A stretch of 64,000 bases of DNA from JAKVAV01 sp964651785 (GCA_964651785.1 CAZYWJ010000009.1:1-64000); one strand, 5' to 3'. Shown: positions 16,076 to 25,858, counted from the stretch's first letter. Notes: generated from the letters alone by a model not told the origin. Made by a program: numbers and translations.

Positions 16076-17097
16076 AAGCAGTCTTCTTAACTTCATTCGG
16101 TTCCCCTGATAAGGCATTTGAAATCCGCGAGACGGACAAGCCCGCCTGCAAGGCCCATCAAGTGCTGATTAAGGTTGAGCAATTTGGTTTGAATTTTGCC
16201 GATGTGCTGGCACGCAGCGGTATGTATCCCGAAACGCCTCCCACACCTTGCATTATTGGTTATGAGGTAGTAGGAAGAGTTGAAGAGACGGGCAGTGAGG
16301 TGCCGGAGAAATTCAGAGGCAGCCGGGTAATTGCTATGACTCGGTTTGGCGGTTACGCCGAATATGCCGCCACGGATTATCGAGCAGTGGCCATACTTCC
16401 CGAGGATTTCGATGCGTCAAAAGCTTTAGCCCTCGGTACACAAGGCACCACGGCCTACGTATGCCTTGAAGAAAGCATGAATTTGTACAAAGGCGATCGA
16501 GTTTTAATTCACGCAGCAGCCGGTGGAGTGGGTCTGATGCTATGCCAATTGGCTCTGGCCAAAGGTTGTGAAGTATTCGGTACGGCCAGTCAGCCAAGGA
16601 AATTGGAATTTTTGAAAGAGCTCGGGGTTCAACATCCGATCAACTACAAAGAAGAAGATTACACCGAAGCAGTGAAAAAGATTTTAGGAGAAAATCGCTT
16701 GGATGCGACCTTTAACTCCCTTGCGGGAAAGAGTGCAAAAAAGGATTTGAAGCTTCTCGGAGCAGGCGGTAAGTTCGTAATCTTCGGAGCGGCTTCGCGT
16801 GTAGGTGGTGGCAAAGGAATTTTATCCGGGTTGAAACTGCTTTGGCAAACGGGTTTCTATTCGCCGCTCACCTTTATCATGCGATCCAAATCATTAATCG
16901 GAATCAATATTCTAAAGCTCGGCGATTACAAACCGCAGGTGGTGGCGAAATGCATGCAAGAAACCGTAGCCTTGGCAGAGAAGGGAGTTCTGAAGCCGAT
17001 CGTTCATGAAACCTATTCTGTAGATCAATTAACCGAGGCGCACCAAGCACTGGAAAACAGAGGGACGATCGGGAAATTGGCTATTCGGTGGAACTAG
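16072..17097 (+). CDS. Medium-chain dehydrogenase/reductase, quinone oxidoreductase-like
   Basis: This is a 341-residue NAD(P)H-dependent reductase of the zinc-free quinone oxidoreductase/VAT-1 branch. The N-terminal GroES-like domain contains FGLNFADVLARSG. The Rossmann domain has IHAAAGGVGLMLCQLA as nucleotide-binding site. No structural-zinc cysteine cluster is visible. The natural substrate cannot be told from sequence; quinones or enones are typical of the family. It is the last gene of the block that starts at 13435 and is followed by the REP-like element rather than a simple terminator. Confidence 0.88.
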   Translation: MKAVFLTSFGSPDKAFEIRETDKPACKAHQVLIKVEQFGLNFADVLARSGMYPETPPTPCIIGYEVVGRVEETGSEVPEKFRGSRVIAMTRFGGYAEYAATDYRAVAILPEDFDASKALALGTQGTTAYVCLEESMNLYKGDRVLIHAAAGGVGLMLCQLALAKGCEVFGTASQPRKLEFLKELGVQHPINYKEEDYTEAVKKILGENRLDATFNSLAGKSAKKDLKLLGAGGKFVIFGAASRVGGGKGILSGLKLLWQTGFYSPLTFIMRSKSLIGINILKLGDYKPQVVAKCMQETVALAEKGVLKPIVHETYSVDQLTEAHQALENRGTIGKLAIRWN

Positions 17098-17114
17098 CCT
17101 TTTAAGTCAAATGT

Positions 17115-17331
17115 CACCCCTCCGGGGTTCTCAATTTACTTAATTCTATTCATTCATAATCGGTAATCGCAGCACTTCGAGCTGTTAGTACAAAAGTCAA
17201 TTGAGATAGATTTCATTACAATTCACAATCGCCATGTCACGACTTATTAATCCCGATGGGACGAAATCTCACAGCGATGGGTGAAACCCATCGACGAATG
17301 GTGTAATGACAATCAGAACCCCGGAGGGGTG
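17115..17331. repeat. REP-like palindromic intergenic element
   Basis: The 279-bp intergenic space between convergent genes holds a perfect 17-bp inverted repeat (17115-17131 and 17315-17331, CACCCCTCCGGGGTTCT and its complement) with 183 bp between. Inside is a second hairpin at 17275-17293, CGATGGGT-GAA-ACCCATCG, next to a CCCGATGGGACGAAAT segment. The style matches short palindromic elements scattered in Bacteroidota intergenic regions, sometimes linked to IS200-like (RAYT) transposases. No transposase is encoded here. It may also act as a bidirectional terminator. Confidence 0.65.
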
Positions 17332-17376
17332 GCATACAGTTGGCCAATATCTCAACCCGGTCGCCTAAAAACAGTG

Positions 17377-18288
17377 TCAGGCCATTTTATCCAGAAAAAT
17401 CTCCAGCTCTTTTTGAAATTCCGTGTCGGGATCGCCAATCAAGGCTTTGACATTTGCATCAGGCTGCACTTTAATCTCCCGTAGTTTCAATTGCTGATCG
17501 ACGTAAAGCATCTCCATTTCAGGCATGATGTCTTTCAGGGTGTAGGCTACGTCATTTACCGAAAGGTTTCGATCAACCAAATTGTAAAGCTCATTGCGAT
17601 TTTTGGCAAAACAGAGTTTTTCAATAAAATCCGTTACGCGCTCAATGTGTATGAATGCGCGAGATTGATCGCCTGAACCGTTGATTGTTATCCGCTGAAA
17701 ATTTTTGGCCTGAAAGGCAAAACGATTGATCACCGAATCGAATCGCATGCTTTTGGAGTAGCCATAAACGTTGGCACAACGCACAATTGATACCTCTTTT
17801 TTTCCGGTCAACCTGCCCATGTGTTCCTCTCCGCGCAATTTCGAAATCCCGTAAAATGTCTTAGGGTTTGGCGTTGTCTCGGGATTGGCTGCCTCTTCTC
17901 CCGAACCATACACGGTGGCACTGCTGAGGTAGATGGCTTTTTTACAGTCTGTTTCTTCCAATGCGTAACTCAGCTCAGCCGTTCCCCAATGATTCACCTG
18001 ATCGAACAGGTGCGGACTGATATCGGCGAATGGCGTGCTCACTTTTGCCGCAAGGTGAATGACCATATCCGCTTTGGCCACTTCTTTTTTCAACGTATAC
18101 GAGTCGAGAATATCGGCTTCGATGAAACTCAATTTGTCATTGAATTTTTCAGGACCTAAGAAGATGTTGTAATTCTTGCGACTCAGATTATCGTAAATTC
18201 TTACGGAATCCACCTGCGGATTTTTCATCAAGCGCAGGCTCAGTTCCGTTCCGATGTATCCCGCTCCCCCCGTGATCAATATTTTCAT
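17377..18288 (-). CDS. NAD-dependent epimerase/dehydratase
   Basis: This is a 303-residue extended short-chain dehydrogenase of the nucleotide-sugar epimerase type. The NAD-binding GGAGYIG is at residues 7-13. Asp in IYDNLSR follows, then HLAAKVSTPF, a Ser/Thr site (YLSSATVYG) and the catalytic YxxxK as YGISKLRGE. Substrate is not determined, though UDP- or dTDP-sugars are typical. It lies 4 bp downstream of cysH and is probably co-transcribed with it, although no functional link is obvious. Confidence 0.87.
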   Translation of the reverse strand: MKILITGGAGYIGTELSLRLMKNPQVDSVRIYDNLSRKNYNIFLGPEKFNDKLSFIEADILDSYTLKKEVAKADMVIHLAAKVSTPFADISPHLFDQVNHWGTAELSYALEETDCKKAIYLSSATVYGSGEEAANPETTPNPKTFYGISKLRGEEHMGRLTGKKEVSIVRCANVYGYSKSMRFDSVINRFAFQAKNFQRITINGSGDQSRAFIHIERVTDFIEKLCFAKNRNELYNLVDRNLSVNDVAYTLKDIMPEMEMLYVDQQLKLREIKVQPDANVKALIGDPDTEFQKELEIFLDKMA

Positions 18289-18292
18289 TCAA

Positions 18293-18946
18293 TTATTTTT
18301 CAGTCAGTTCCGTATGTAAACCGCATTCTGTTTTGCTCAACCCAAACCACCTGGCAGCTCTTGGATCCTTTAAATCGGCTTTTCGTGTACAAGGAATGCA
18401 GCCAATGCTTTGATAGCCTTTCGCATCTAGCGGATGCCTGGGCAAGTCGTGTTCTCTGATGTAATCGAAAATGTCTTTTCCGGACCAGTCGAGCATCGGG
18501 TGAAAACGCTCCGTACCGAATTTTGCCGCCTGATAGGTCGTCATATTTCGACGGTTCAAATTTTGATCTGCCCTTACTCCATTAACCCAAATGTCATATT
18601 CATGGAGCAATCGTTCGGTTGGCTCTACCTTATTGAGGTGGCAACAATAATCAGGGTTGGAGGTAAAAAAGAAATTGCCGTTGGAATCTTTCTGTTGGTG
18701 CTTGGGAGTAGATGATGAGATGGTTCTTAAGTCCAAATTCAATCGATCAGCCACCTCATCGCGAAAGCGCAGCGATTCCGGAAAGAGAAATCCGGTATTC
18801 AAACAATAAACCGGAATGGAAACTCGGCTACGACTGACAATATGTAAGAGGGGAATGGAGTGTGTTTGGAACGAGGAAGTCAGAAAAAGGCTTTTCCCTT
18901 CTTCATCTAATCTCTGCAACTCTTCGATGATTGCGCTGACTTTCAT
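18293..18946 (-). CDS. cysH: Adenylyl-sulfate / phosphoadenylyl-sulfate reductase
   Basis: CysH reduces activated sulfate (APS or PAPS) to sulfite. The 217-residue protein has the [4Fe-4S] cysteines CC at 101-102 and CxxC at 183-186 (GCIPC), typical of APS-reducing bacterial enzymes, and the catalytic Cys208 in the C-terminal ECGLH motif. Because the cluster is intact, APS is the likelier substrate. No sulfate adenylyltransferase or sulfite reductase is in this window. It is 14 bp downstream of the Lrp-type regulator gene, which could control it. Confidence 0.93.
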   Translation of the reverse strand: MKVSAIIEELQRLDEEGKSLFLTSSFQTHSIPLLHIVSRSRVSIPVYCLNTGFLFPESLRFRDEVADRLNLDLRTISSSTPKHQQKDSNGNFFFTSNPDYCCHLNKVEPTERLLHEYDIWVNGVRADQNLNRRNMTTYQAAKFGTERFHPMLDWSGKDIFDYIREHDLPRHPLDAKGYQSIGCIPCTRKADLKDPRAARWFGLSKTECGLHTELTEK

Positions 18947-18960
18947 TGAAGCAAAGTTAA

Positions 18961-19428
18961 TCAGTCCCGAGCTGATAGGGGTGCCTTTCGGCGAATACTC
19001 TGTTCTAGTGAGATCATGGTCTCCGTGCGCTGAATCCCCTCTACTTTTTGAATCTTCTCGTTCAGGACCTTTCTGAGATTCTCCGTATTTCTACAAATTA
19101 CTTTGAGAAAGATGCTGTACCCACCGGTGGTATAGTAGGCTTCGACGATTTCTTCGATGGCCTCTAATTGTTTAATGACATTTTGATAGGAAGCTCCCTT
19201 ATCTAAAAAAACACCGATAAACGTGGTTAGATCAAATCCCAATTTGGCAGAATCGACTACTATTTCGGTGCTTTTCACAATTCCTGCCGCTTCCATTTTT
19301 TTCATGCGCACATGGATGGTTCCCGGTGAAACAATGAGCTTTTCGGCGATTTCGGTGTAAGGTGTGCGCGCATTTATGCTCAAAATCTCCAATATTTCTC
19401 TGTCCAGATTGTCAATTCGATAATTCAT
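18961..19428 (-). CDS. Lrp/AsnC family transcriptional regulator
   Basis: This 155-residue regulator has an N-terminal winged helix-turn-helix (about 5-60; LDREILEILSINARTPYTEI, then SPGTIHVRMKKME) and a C-terminal ligand-binding/oligomerisation domain (about 70-150) containing VEAYYTTGGYSIFLKV. Proteins of this family sense amino acids and bind DNA as octamers. The sequence matches the lineage-conserved Bacteroidota type. cysH and the epimerase lie directly downstream, so sulfur or cysteine status is a plausible input; that is inference. Confidence 0.92.
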   Translation of the reverse strand: MNYRIDNLDREILEILSINARTPYTEIAEKLIVSPGTIHVRMKKMEAAGIVKSTEIVVDSAKLGFDLTTFIGVFLDKGASYQNVIKQLEAIEEIVEAYYTTGGYSIFLKVICRNTENLRKVLNEKIQKVEGIQRTETMISLEQSIRRKAPLSARD

Positions 19429-19555
19429 TAAGGAAATGGCGTTATAAATTTGATAAAATGTTATAAAATAAATTGAATATTATTGAAACGGTAAAAATAT
19501 TGGTTAAAAGTAACCAAAATGGCAATGAAAAAGTATTAACTATAACTTAGTCGTA

Positions 19556-19655
19556 NNNNNNNNNNNNNNNNNNNNNNNNNNNNNNNNNNNNNNNNNNNNN
19601 NNNNNNNNNNNNNNNNNNNNNNNNNNNNNNNNNNNNNNNNNNNNNNNNNNNNNNN
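19556..19655. other. Assembly gap of 100 N (gap 1)
   Basis: Exactly 100 unknown bases mark a placeholder join. The bases on either side do not repeat each other. The gap cuts the 3' end of the Cys-rich lipoprotein gene, and its real length is unknown. Confidence 0.99.
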
Positions 19656-20653
19656 TCATGACAAGAAATACACAAGTCACAAGTTCCATCATCATATTGA
19701 GCGATAGGCCAATCCAGACAGTCAATTTCCAATTCGGGACCATTTAAGATCTCATCATCACAGGTAGCACATGGAGGACAAATGGTACTCGCATCATCAT
19801 CACAATCCACACCGGTTTCATTTCCATCCTGATAGCCATTTCCGCATGAAGGGGTAGGGTCACACGGCGTCGGACAAGGTCCTCCACAGTCAATTCCTTC
19901 TTCACCTTGATTTTGAATACCATCGAAACACGTAGGAATCGGACAATCAGGACAGGATGTCAAAAAATTATCATCACAATCTATTCCCGTTTCAACTACT
20001 ACAATATAGCCGTCGGGATTTTGCGGAGTTTCTTCAACATATTCAATATGAATATTTTGGATGCCGTCATTGCATGTTGGGGTCGGACAATCGGGACAAC
20101 CGGGCGCACCACAGTCAATTCCGGTCTCTTGTCCGTTTTGCATCCCATCTCCGCAAGTCGGGGGCAGACAAGAATTCGGACAATTTTCACCTCCGCAGTC
20201 TATACCAAGCTCATCCCCGTTTTGGATTCCGTCATCACAGGTAGCTACGCAAAAAGTATCACAAGGAAAACCACAGTCGACACCCTGTTCCAGAATCAAT
20301 CTCCAAAGAACGCCGCCCGCCATACCGACACTGTCATTTGAATTAAAATCAGCCATGGTGAGATTCGGATCAAATTTCCAATGCGCATTTTGAATATTAT
20401 CCTCACAAGTTGCGCAGGGCTCACAATCTTCACCTCCACAATCTATAAACTGCTCGGTTCCATTTAACGTTCTGTCATCACAAGTCGGAAGACACTCAGG
20501 GCAAGGTCCTCCACAATCGATTCCTATCTCACCTTGATTTTTTATTTCATCAAAACAAGTTGGTTCAATTCTGTTATCTTCATTTCGGCAAGCGCTGAAT
20601 ACAAATGCCACTGAAACAGTGATGAAGAGGAATCTAAGTATGCTAAATTTCAT
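19656..20653 (-). CDS. Lipoprotein made of Cys-rich repeats (3' end lost in gap 1)
   Basis: This exported lipoprotein is visible for about 332 residues. The signal peptide ends in a lipobox (VFSACRNE, Cys about 21). The rest is nine tandem repeats of about 25-50 residues plus the start of a tenth. The core pattern is C-x-D-x-x-x-N-x-x-E-x-x-x-D-C-G-G-x-x-C-x-x-C, for example CDDGIQNGDELGIDCGG. Repeats 3 and 6 have insertions. The Asp/Asn/Glu and paired Cys suggest metal-binding, disulfide-locked surface modules; this is inference. No enzyme domain is visible, and the unread C-terminus might hold one. Confidence 0.85.
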
Positions 20654-20806
20654 CAGGAATAGGTTGAACGCGGTATTTCGCCCGCAAATTAAGTATATTC
20701 TTCAGACGCTCAAATATACGATAAGTTGTTTCCGGTCGCACCCACGTCGACTTTTACAATAGTTAGAAAAACAAGAATGAATCAATTGACAAAAAGATCA
20801 GAACCG

Positions 20807-22488
20807 ATGAGGTTCTCTTGGAAAAGACTTAATGCTCCAAATCGAGAGAGGGTACGCGAGCTAATTGGTCGCTTTCCCCGACTTCACCCGGTACTGGCTG
20901 ATTTGCTTGTGGCCAGGGGATTGCACACTGCAGATGAAATAGCGGCTTATTTTTCACTGGATATCGATGTGCTCAGACGAGGTACGAAAATGAAAGATCT
21001 GAGCAAAGCCTCCCTTCGTTTAATAAAGGCCATCCAAGAGAATGAAAAAATTAGACTCTATGGCGATTATGATGTCGATGGTACGACCTCCGTTGCTATG
21101 ATGTGTCTCTTTTTGGAAGCCTTGGATGCAGACTTCGATTACTACATTCCCGATCGCTATTCCGAAGGCTACGGCGTAAGTAATCGTGGGGTGGATGACG
21201 CCATTGAAAAAAAGGTTGATTTGTTTATCACGCTTGATTGCGGAATCAGAGCAATAGACAAGATTGCGCGACTGCGAGATGCGTCGATTGATACCATCAT
21301 CTGCGACCATCACGAAGCGGGAGATGAGGTGCCGTGGGCGTATGCCATCCTCAATCACAAACAAAAAGACTGTCCGTTCGAAGATAAAATTCTTTGCGGC
21401 TGTGGGGTGGCGTTGGCTTTGGTTATGGAAGTCATCGAAAAATTAGGTATCGAAGATTTCAATTATGATCGACTTTTAGAACTGGCTGCCATTGCGACCT
21501 GCAGTGACATAGTTCCGGTGCGAGGGGTGAATCGCGCCATTGTAGCGGCGGGATTGGATGTCATTTCCAACCGGCCGGGTCCGGGTGTTACGGCTTTACT
21601 AGAAAAAGCGGGACATAAAGGTGGCGGTGTTCAAGTAAGCGATGTGGTTTTCAAAATAGCTCCGCGAATCAATGCCGCCGGAAGGATGGATCACGCCAAT
21701 ATTGGAGTGCAACTGCTTCGATCGCAGAGCATGGAAGAAGCAATGGAGCTGGCCGAGAAAATTGAAAAGCTCAACGTTCACCGCAAGGAAAGGGATGTAT
21801 TAATCACGGAAGAGGCGTTGGAAGAAATGCTTTCTGAAGATCCTGATTTGAAACGGGCCACGACGATTGTAGCCAAAGAATCTTGGCATAAGGGCTTGGT
21901 GGGCATCGTAGCCTCACGGCTGATGGAAACTTGCTACCGCCCGACCATCGTTCTCACCGAAAACGATGGTTTTCTGACAGGCAGTGCGCGCAGCACTTCC
22001 AATTTCAATTTACACCACGCTTTAGAGGTTTGCTCTCAATATTTGGATAAGTACGGGGGCCACGCCGCCGCCGCAGGTCTTACTTTGAAAAGAGAAAACT
22101 TCGAATCGTTTAAAACTGCCTTTGAAGACTACGCCAAGGGAATTTTGGGAAGCGAGCGCCGCTACCCGTCAATAGAAATAGCACTGGAACTAAATTTTGA
22201 AGATTGGCACAATGAAAACTATCAGGAGTTTTATAGCCAGCTGAATCGCTTCAGACCGTTCGGTCCCGAAAATCTGCCCCCCGTTTTTGCCACGGCTCAC
22301 TGCCGCGCCAAAGACGTTAAAGTAGTCGGAGGGCAGCATTTGAAATTTATGGTTCATCAGGATGGAAGGGAGCACAGCACCTTGCCGAGCATCGCTTTCG
22401 GTTATGCCGATAAATTTGATCATCTCGCTTCGGGCGGTGCTTTCGAATTGGCTTATAGCATCGAAGAAAACAATTGGAAAGACCGACG
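20807..22488 (+). CDS. recJ: Single-stranded-DNA-specific exonuclease RecJ (last residues lost in gap 2)
   Basis: RecJ degrades single-stranded DNA 5' to 3' in recombination and mismatch repair. About 560 residues are visible and roughly ten more are probably missing. DHH-phosphoesterase motifs are present in order: YGDYDVDGTTS, LDCGIRAID, CDHHEAGD and PRINAAGRMDHAN, then the DHHA1 motif GGHAAAAGLTL. The frame opens upstream at 20726, and 20777 is another ATG. The ATG at 20807 (MRFSWKRL) best matches the usual family N-terminus. It converges on the mscS gene across the gap. Confidence 0.93.
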
Positions 22489-22588
22489 NNNNNNNNNNNN
22501 NNNNNNNNNNNNNNNNNNNNNNNNNNNNNNNNNNNNNNNNNNNNNNNNNNNNNNNNNNNNNNNNNNNNNNNNNNNNNNNNNNNNNNNN
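22489..22588. other. Assembly gap of 100 N (gap 2)
   Basis: One hundred unknown bases lie between the convergent recJ and mscS genes. Both lose their 3' ends here. No sequence is shared between the two edges. Confidence 0.99.
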
Positions 22589-23466
22589 TCGGGATGACGT
22601 AGCGCGCAGTTGTAGAGAACGTCTTTTACCAGAGCGGTATCGCTGCCGTACTTTACGCCAACTTCTACGTTGAATCGCGTCAACTCCGTTCCGTGACTCC
22701 AGTTCACCACGTTTTCACCGATAAGTTTTGAGTTGGGAATGATAATGTACTTACCGTTTCGCGTAAGGACTTTAGAGGTGCGTATATCAATTTGCTTTAC
22801 GCGGGCTACCAGTCCGTCTACTTCAATCACATCCCCCACTTTGATGGGACCTTCAAAGAGAATGATCAATCCCGAAATGAGATCATAGAAGAGGTATTGC
22901 AATCCGAAACCAATACCGACCAACAGCGCACCGGCACCTGCCAAGATCAGTTTCATGTCGATACCGATACTCGTAAGCCCCACTAGCACCGCAAAACCGT
23001 AGAGTCCGTATTTGGTAAGTTTGAAAACGGTGTACTCCTTTCCTTCGTCGACCCAAGTCTTTCGCGAGAAGTTCTTCTTCAAGATGATTCGGATCAGCCT
23101 CGCCAAGATGCGCGTCACAATAAGTATGGCAATCAGAACCAAAAGATTTCCGACAGTGATGACCACCTTATCAGTCGCAATGAGTTCATAGGCAAAAAGC
23201 GCTTCCAGAAGCGGCATCAAGCCAATGCTGATGATGGCCGCCCCCACTCCGAGTAAGAGTATAATGTTGCGACCCGCTTTCAGGAAAAGCGTTTCTCTTT
23301 CCTTATCAAAAACGTCAAGGGCACGGATTTGCTTATGGACAAAAATGCGATAAAACCGAAGGATAAGCCTGGTCAGAAAAATGATGAGAATCAGCGAAAG
23401 GATATTGCCAACGGTGACATTTATCAAATCCGATTCATAAAAGCTGTACCCGAAAAATTCGCTCAT
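22589..23466 (-). CDS. MscS-family mechanosensitive channel (C-terminus lost in gap 2)
   Basis: This is a small-conductance mechanosensitive ion channel that releases solutes on osmotic downshock. About 293 residues are visible. Four or five membrane segments lead to the pore helix, rich in Gly/Ala (LAGAGALLVGIGFGLQ). The beta domain follows with ISGLIILFEGPIKVGDVIEV and a stretch ending in GKYIIIPNSKL, both characteristic of MscS. The ATG at 23466 leaves 4 bp after dnaG. A start at 23499 would overlap dnaG by 29 bp. The cytoplasmic alpha/beta domain is cut by the gap. Confidence 0.9.
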
Positions 23467-23470
23467 TCCG

Positions 23471-25408
23471 TTAGATAATTGCACTTCCGAAAAAATCACT
23501 CAACTGCATTTTCATTTGGTCGAGCTTAATCTTCTCCTGCATGTACAAATTTAGTTCTTCTTCGCTCTCCGCGGATTTTATAGAATTTTCCACTTCGCGC
23601 ATCATGGTTTTTATCTTGCTTAATTTAAGGCGCATCAGGGGGTCGAAAACCGTTCTGCGCAAATCCGTTTCTTCCGTATCGGTGTAAATGCGGTGTTTCT
23701 CAGCCCAATTTTCGCTCAGCTCATACGGGCTGCTGATCATGGCCGCAATGGCTTCGCTGAGCTCGGCATTTCGCACCAACTTTTCCGTCGAGGGAAAGCT
23801 TCCTTCTTCGTTAAAATGATTGCGAAAACGGTCGATGATATTGGCATAGATTTCCGATTTAAAGGAAATTTCGTCCTGTACTAAGTCGTGCAAAATATAC
23901 TCAGCCACCTGCACTTTCACCGTTTCTTCTTCGCCCTCTTCCGATTCTACCTCTACATCTATTTCCAGCGAGCCGTAGTTGACGAGTATTCGCGCTATCT
24001 CTTTTTCCCATAGAGCAGAATCTTCTACCGGCATCAGCCCTGCTTGCTCCTCTTTTCGCTGCGGCTCATCTTGAATCAGCTCGGGGTCTACACCGGCTTT
24101 TCGAAAGGATCGCTTTCGCAAAAACTTGTTGAGCTCATTCAACAGAGCCTTTTCGGGAATCTCTAACTTCTTACTGCATCGCTGTATGTAGATGCTGCGC
24201 GTGATTTGGTCGGTAATCAGCGAAAGGCTCTCAACGATACGACGAGTTGCCTCAGCTCTCTTGATGGGGTCATCGGGACTTCCCTCCATCAACACTTCTA
24301 TCATGAAGTCGGTAAAATCCTTCGCCTGAGTAGAGAGGTATTCTTCCAATTCGGTTTGTGAAACCGATCGTGCAAATGAGTCAGGGTCGTGTCCTTCCGG
24401 GAAAAGCAAGACCTTGACTTGAAGGCCCTCTTTCAGCAGGAGATCTATTCCGCGCAAAGCGGCGTTGATACCCGCCTTATCCCCATCATAAAGGACCGAA
24501 ACGTTTTTGGTGTAGCGCTTAATCAGCTTGGCCTGCTCGGCAGTAAGCGATGTACCTGATGAAGCCACCGCGTAGGAAACTCCCGCCTGATTGAGCGAGA
24601 TCACATCCGTATAGCCTTCTACCAAAAAGCACTTGTCCTCTTTGATAATACTCTGCTTTCCCTCGTAAAGTCCGTAGAGCGTTTTGCTTTTATCGTACAG
24701 TTCGCTCTCGGGCGAGTTGATGTACTTTACCTTATTGTCGCTTTTTAATGTCCTTCCGGCAAAGGCGATGCAGCGACCGCTTACATTGCGAATGGGGAAG
24801 ATGACGCGCCCTCTGAAAAAATCGTATTTCCCGTAGTTCCCTTCTTTCGTGAGGCCGAGAGTTAGCAGGTGCTCTTCCTTGTGTCCTGCTTCCAGAGCAG
24901 ATTTCAGAAGAGCATCATTTTTATCTAAGGCATATCCGAGGGCAAATTTTCGAATGGTTTTATCAGAAAACCCTCTTTCGCGGAAATAGCTCAGCCCGAT
25001 GGACTTTCCTTCTTCACTTTCCCAAAGGTTCTTTTCGAAAGATTCTAAGGCAAACTTGTTGACCAAAACCAAGCTCTCGCGAATGCTCTGATCTTCCTTT
25101 TCCTTTGGCCCCATCTCCGATTCCTCCACTTCAATGGAGTACTTGTCGGCCAGGAATCGCAGGGCTTCAGGATAGGTCATGTGCTCCAATTCCATCAGGA
25201 AGGAGACGGCGTTTCCTCCCTTTCCCGAACTGAAATCTTTGAAAATACCTTTGGCGGGAGAAACGAAGAATGAAGGAGTCTTTTCGTCAGACCAAGGGCT
25301 CAGCCCTTTCAAATTTGAACCGGCTTTTTTGAGCTGCACGAATTCTCCCACAACCTCCTCAATCCGAGCGGCTTCAAAAATCTTGTCTATGGTATTTCGC
25401 GTAATCAA
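23471..25408 (-). CDS. dnaG: DNA primase
   Basis: DnaG makes RNA primers for replication with the DnaB helicase. At 645 residues it has normal length. The N-terminal domain (1-100) has the zinc-ribbon shape without its ligands: the usual CPFH is SPWS (37-40) and the usual CFGC is DFSS (58-61). The catalytic core has the TOPRIM motifs FLVEGYTDVISL and VLYDGDKAG. The C-terminal third is the helicase-binding region. Loss of the zinc ligands is, to my knowledge, normal in Flavobacteriia. The start overlaps the MORN lipoprotein gene by 4 bp. Confidence 0.95.
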   Translation of the reverse strand: MITRNTIDKIFEAARIEEVVGEFVQLKKAGSNLKGLSPWSDEKTPSFFVSPAKGIFKDFSSGKGGNAVSFLMELEHMTYPEALRFLADKYSIEVEESEMGPKEKEDQSIRESLVLVNKFALESFEKNLWESEEGKSIGLSYFRERGFSDKTIRKFALGYALDKNDALLKSALEAGHKEEHLLTLGLTKEGNYGKYDFFRGRVIFPIRNVSGRCIAFAGRTLKSDNKVKYINSPESELYDKSKTLYGLYEGKQSIIKEDKCFLVEGYTDVISLNQAGVSYAVASSGTSLTAEQAKLIKRYTKNVSVLYDGDKAGINAALRGIDLLLKEGLQVKVLLFPEGHDPDSFARSVSQTELEEYLSTQAKDFTDFMIEVLMEGSPDDPIKRAEATRRIVESLSLITDQITRSIYIQRCSKKLEIPEKALLNELNKFLRKRSFRKAGVDPELIQDEPQRKEEQAGLMPVEDSALWEKEIARILVNYGSLEIDVEVESEEGEEETVKVQVAEYILHDLVQDEISFKSEIYANIIDRFRNHFNEEGSFPSTEKLVRNAELSEAIAAMISSPYELSENWAEKHRIYTDTEETDLRRTVFDPLMRLKLSKIKTMMREVENSIKSAESEEELNLYMQEKIKLDQMKMQLSDFFGSAII

Positions 25409-25845
25409 TTCAGTCCTGTTGAGTCGGTTTTTTCGGCATCATCCTTTTGAGGCAAGTCCATGTCTACCTTCTTTATCAATACCCCGGTGGTATCGTAAAA
25501 AGTCCAAATACCCGTTTTCTCTCCGTTGTAGTATCGACCTTGATAGCGCATCATTCCGTTGGGGTAATACGTTACGGCATCGCCCTGTCGGTAGCCGTCG
25601 CGGTACATGGACTCACTCCATCGGTAGCCCGTAGGATAGAAGGATTCCCATTTTCCGATCCGTTTTCCGCCTTGGCTTTTTCCTCTGAGTTTTACCGCTC
25701 CGTTGGGGTGGTATTCTATCACATCTACAATCTCTTTCGAAGATTGTTCCTGAGTGCTTTTCACTTCTTCGGCAGTTTGATTTTCGCCGGTAGAGTTGCA
25801 AGCGCACAAGACCGACGCCAAGAGTAAAAAGACGCGTATTATCAT
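25405..25845 (-). CDS. MORN-type repeat lipoprotein
   Basis: This is a 146-residue predicted lipoprotein (signal peptide with lipobox LCAC, Cys about 16). After a short Glu/Lys-rich linker come about four MORN-like/YwqK-type repeats of about 22 residues, such as YHPNGAVKLRGK and YYPNGMMRYQGRY. Such proteins are often labelled 'toxin-antitoxin YwqK antitoxin' by automatic pipelines, but nothing here supports a toxin partner. It overlaps dnaG by 4 bp and follows the polyprenyl synthase gene. Function is unknown; surface or periplasmic location is likely. Confidence 0.82.
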   Translation of the reverse strand: MIIRVFLLLASVLCACNSTGENQTAEEVKSTQEQSSKEIVDVIEYHPNGAVKLRGKSQGGKRIGKWESFYPTGYRWSESMYRDGYRQGDAVTYYPNGMMRYQGRYYNGEKTGIWTFYDTTGVLIKKVDMDLPQKDDAEKTDSTGLN

Positions 25846-25858
25846 AACTGAGAAAGGT

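Noticed and set aside
17281..17484. 67-residue plus-strand open frame across the REP-like element and the epimerase end
   Set aside because: It spans a palindrome and the antisense of the epimerase gene, with no protein similarity.
19540..19743. Open frames running through the N-runs
   Set aside because: Translation across unknown bases has no meaning; only the parts outside the gaps were annotated.
25405..25845. MORN-type protein as an antitoxin
   Set aside because: The YwqK antitoxin label is common in pipelines, but a lipobox and lack of a toxin partner argue against a toxin-antitoxin pair.
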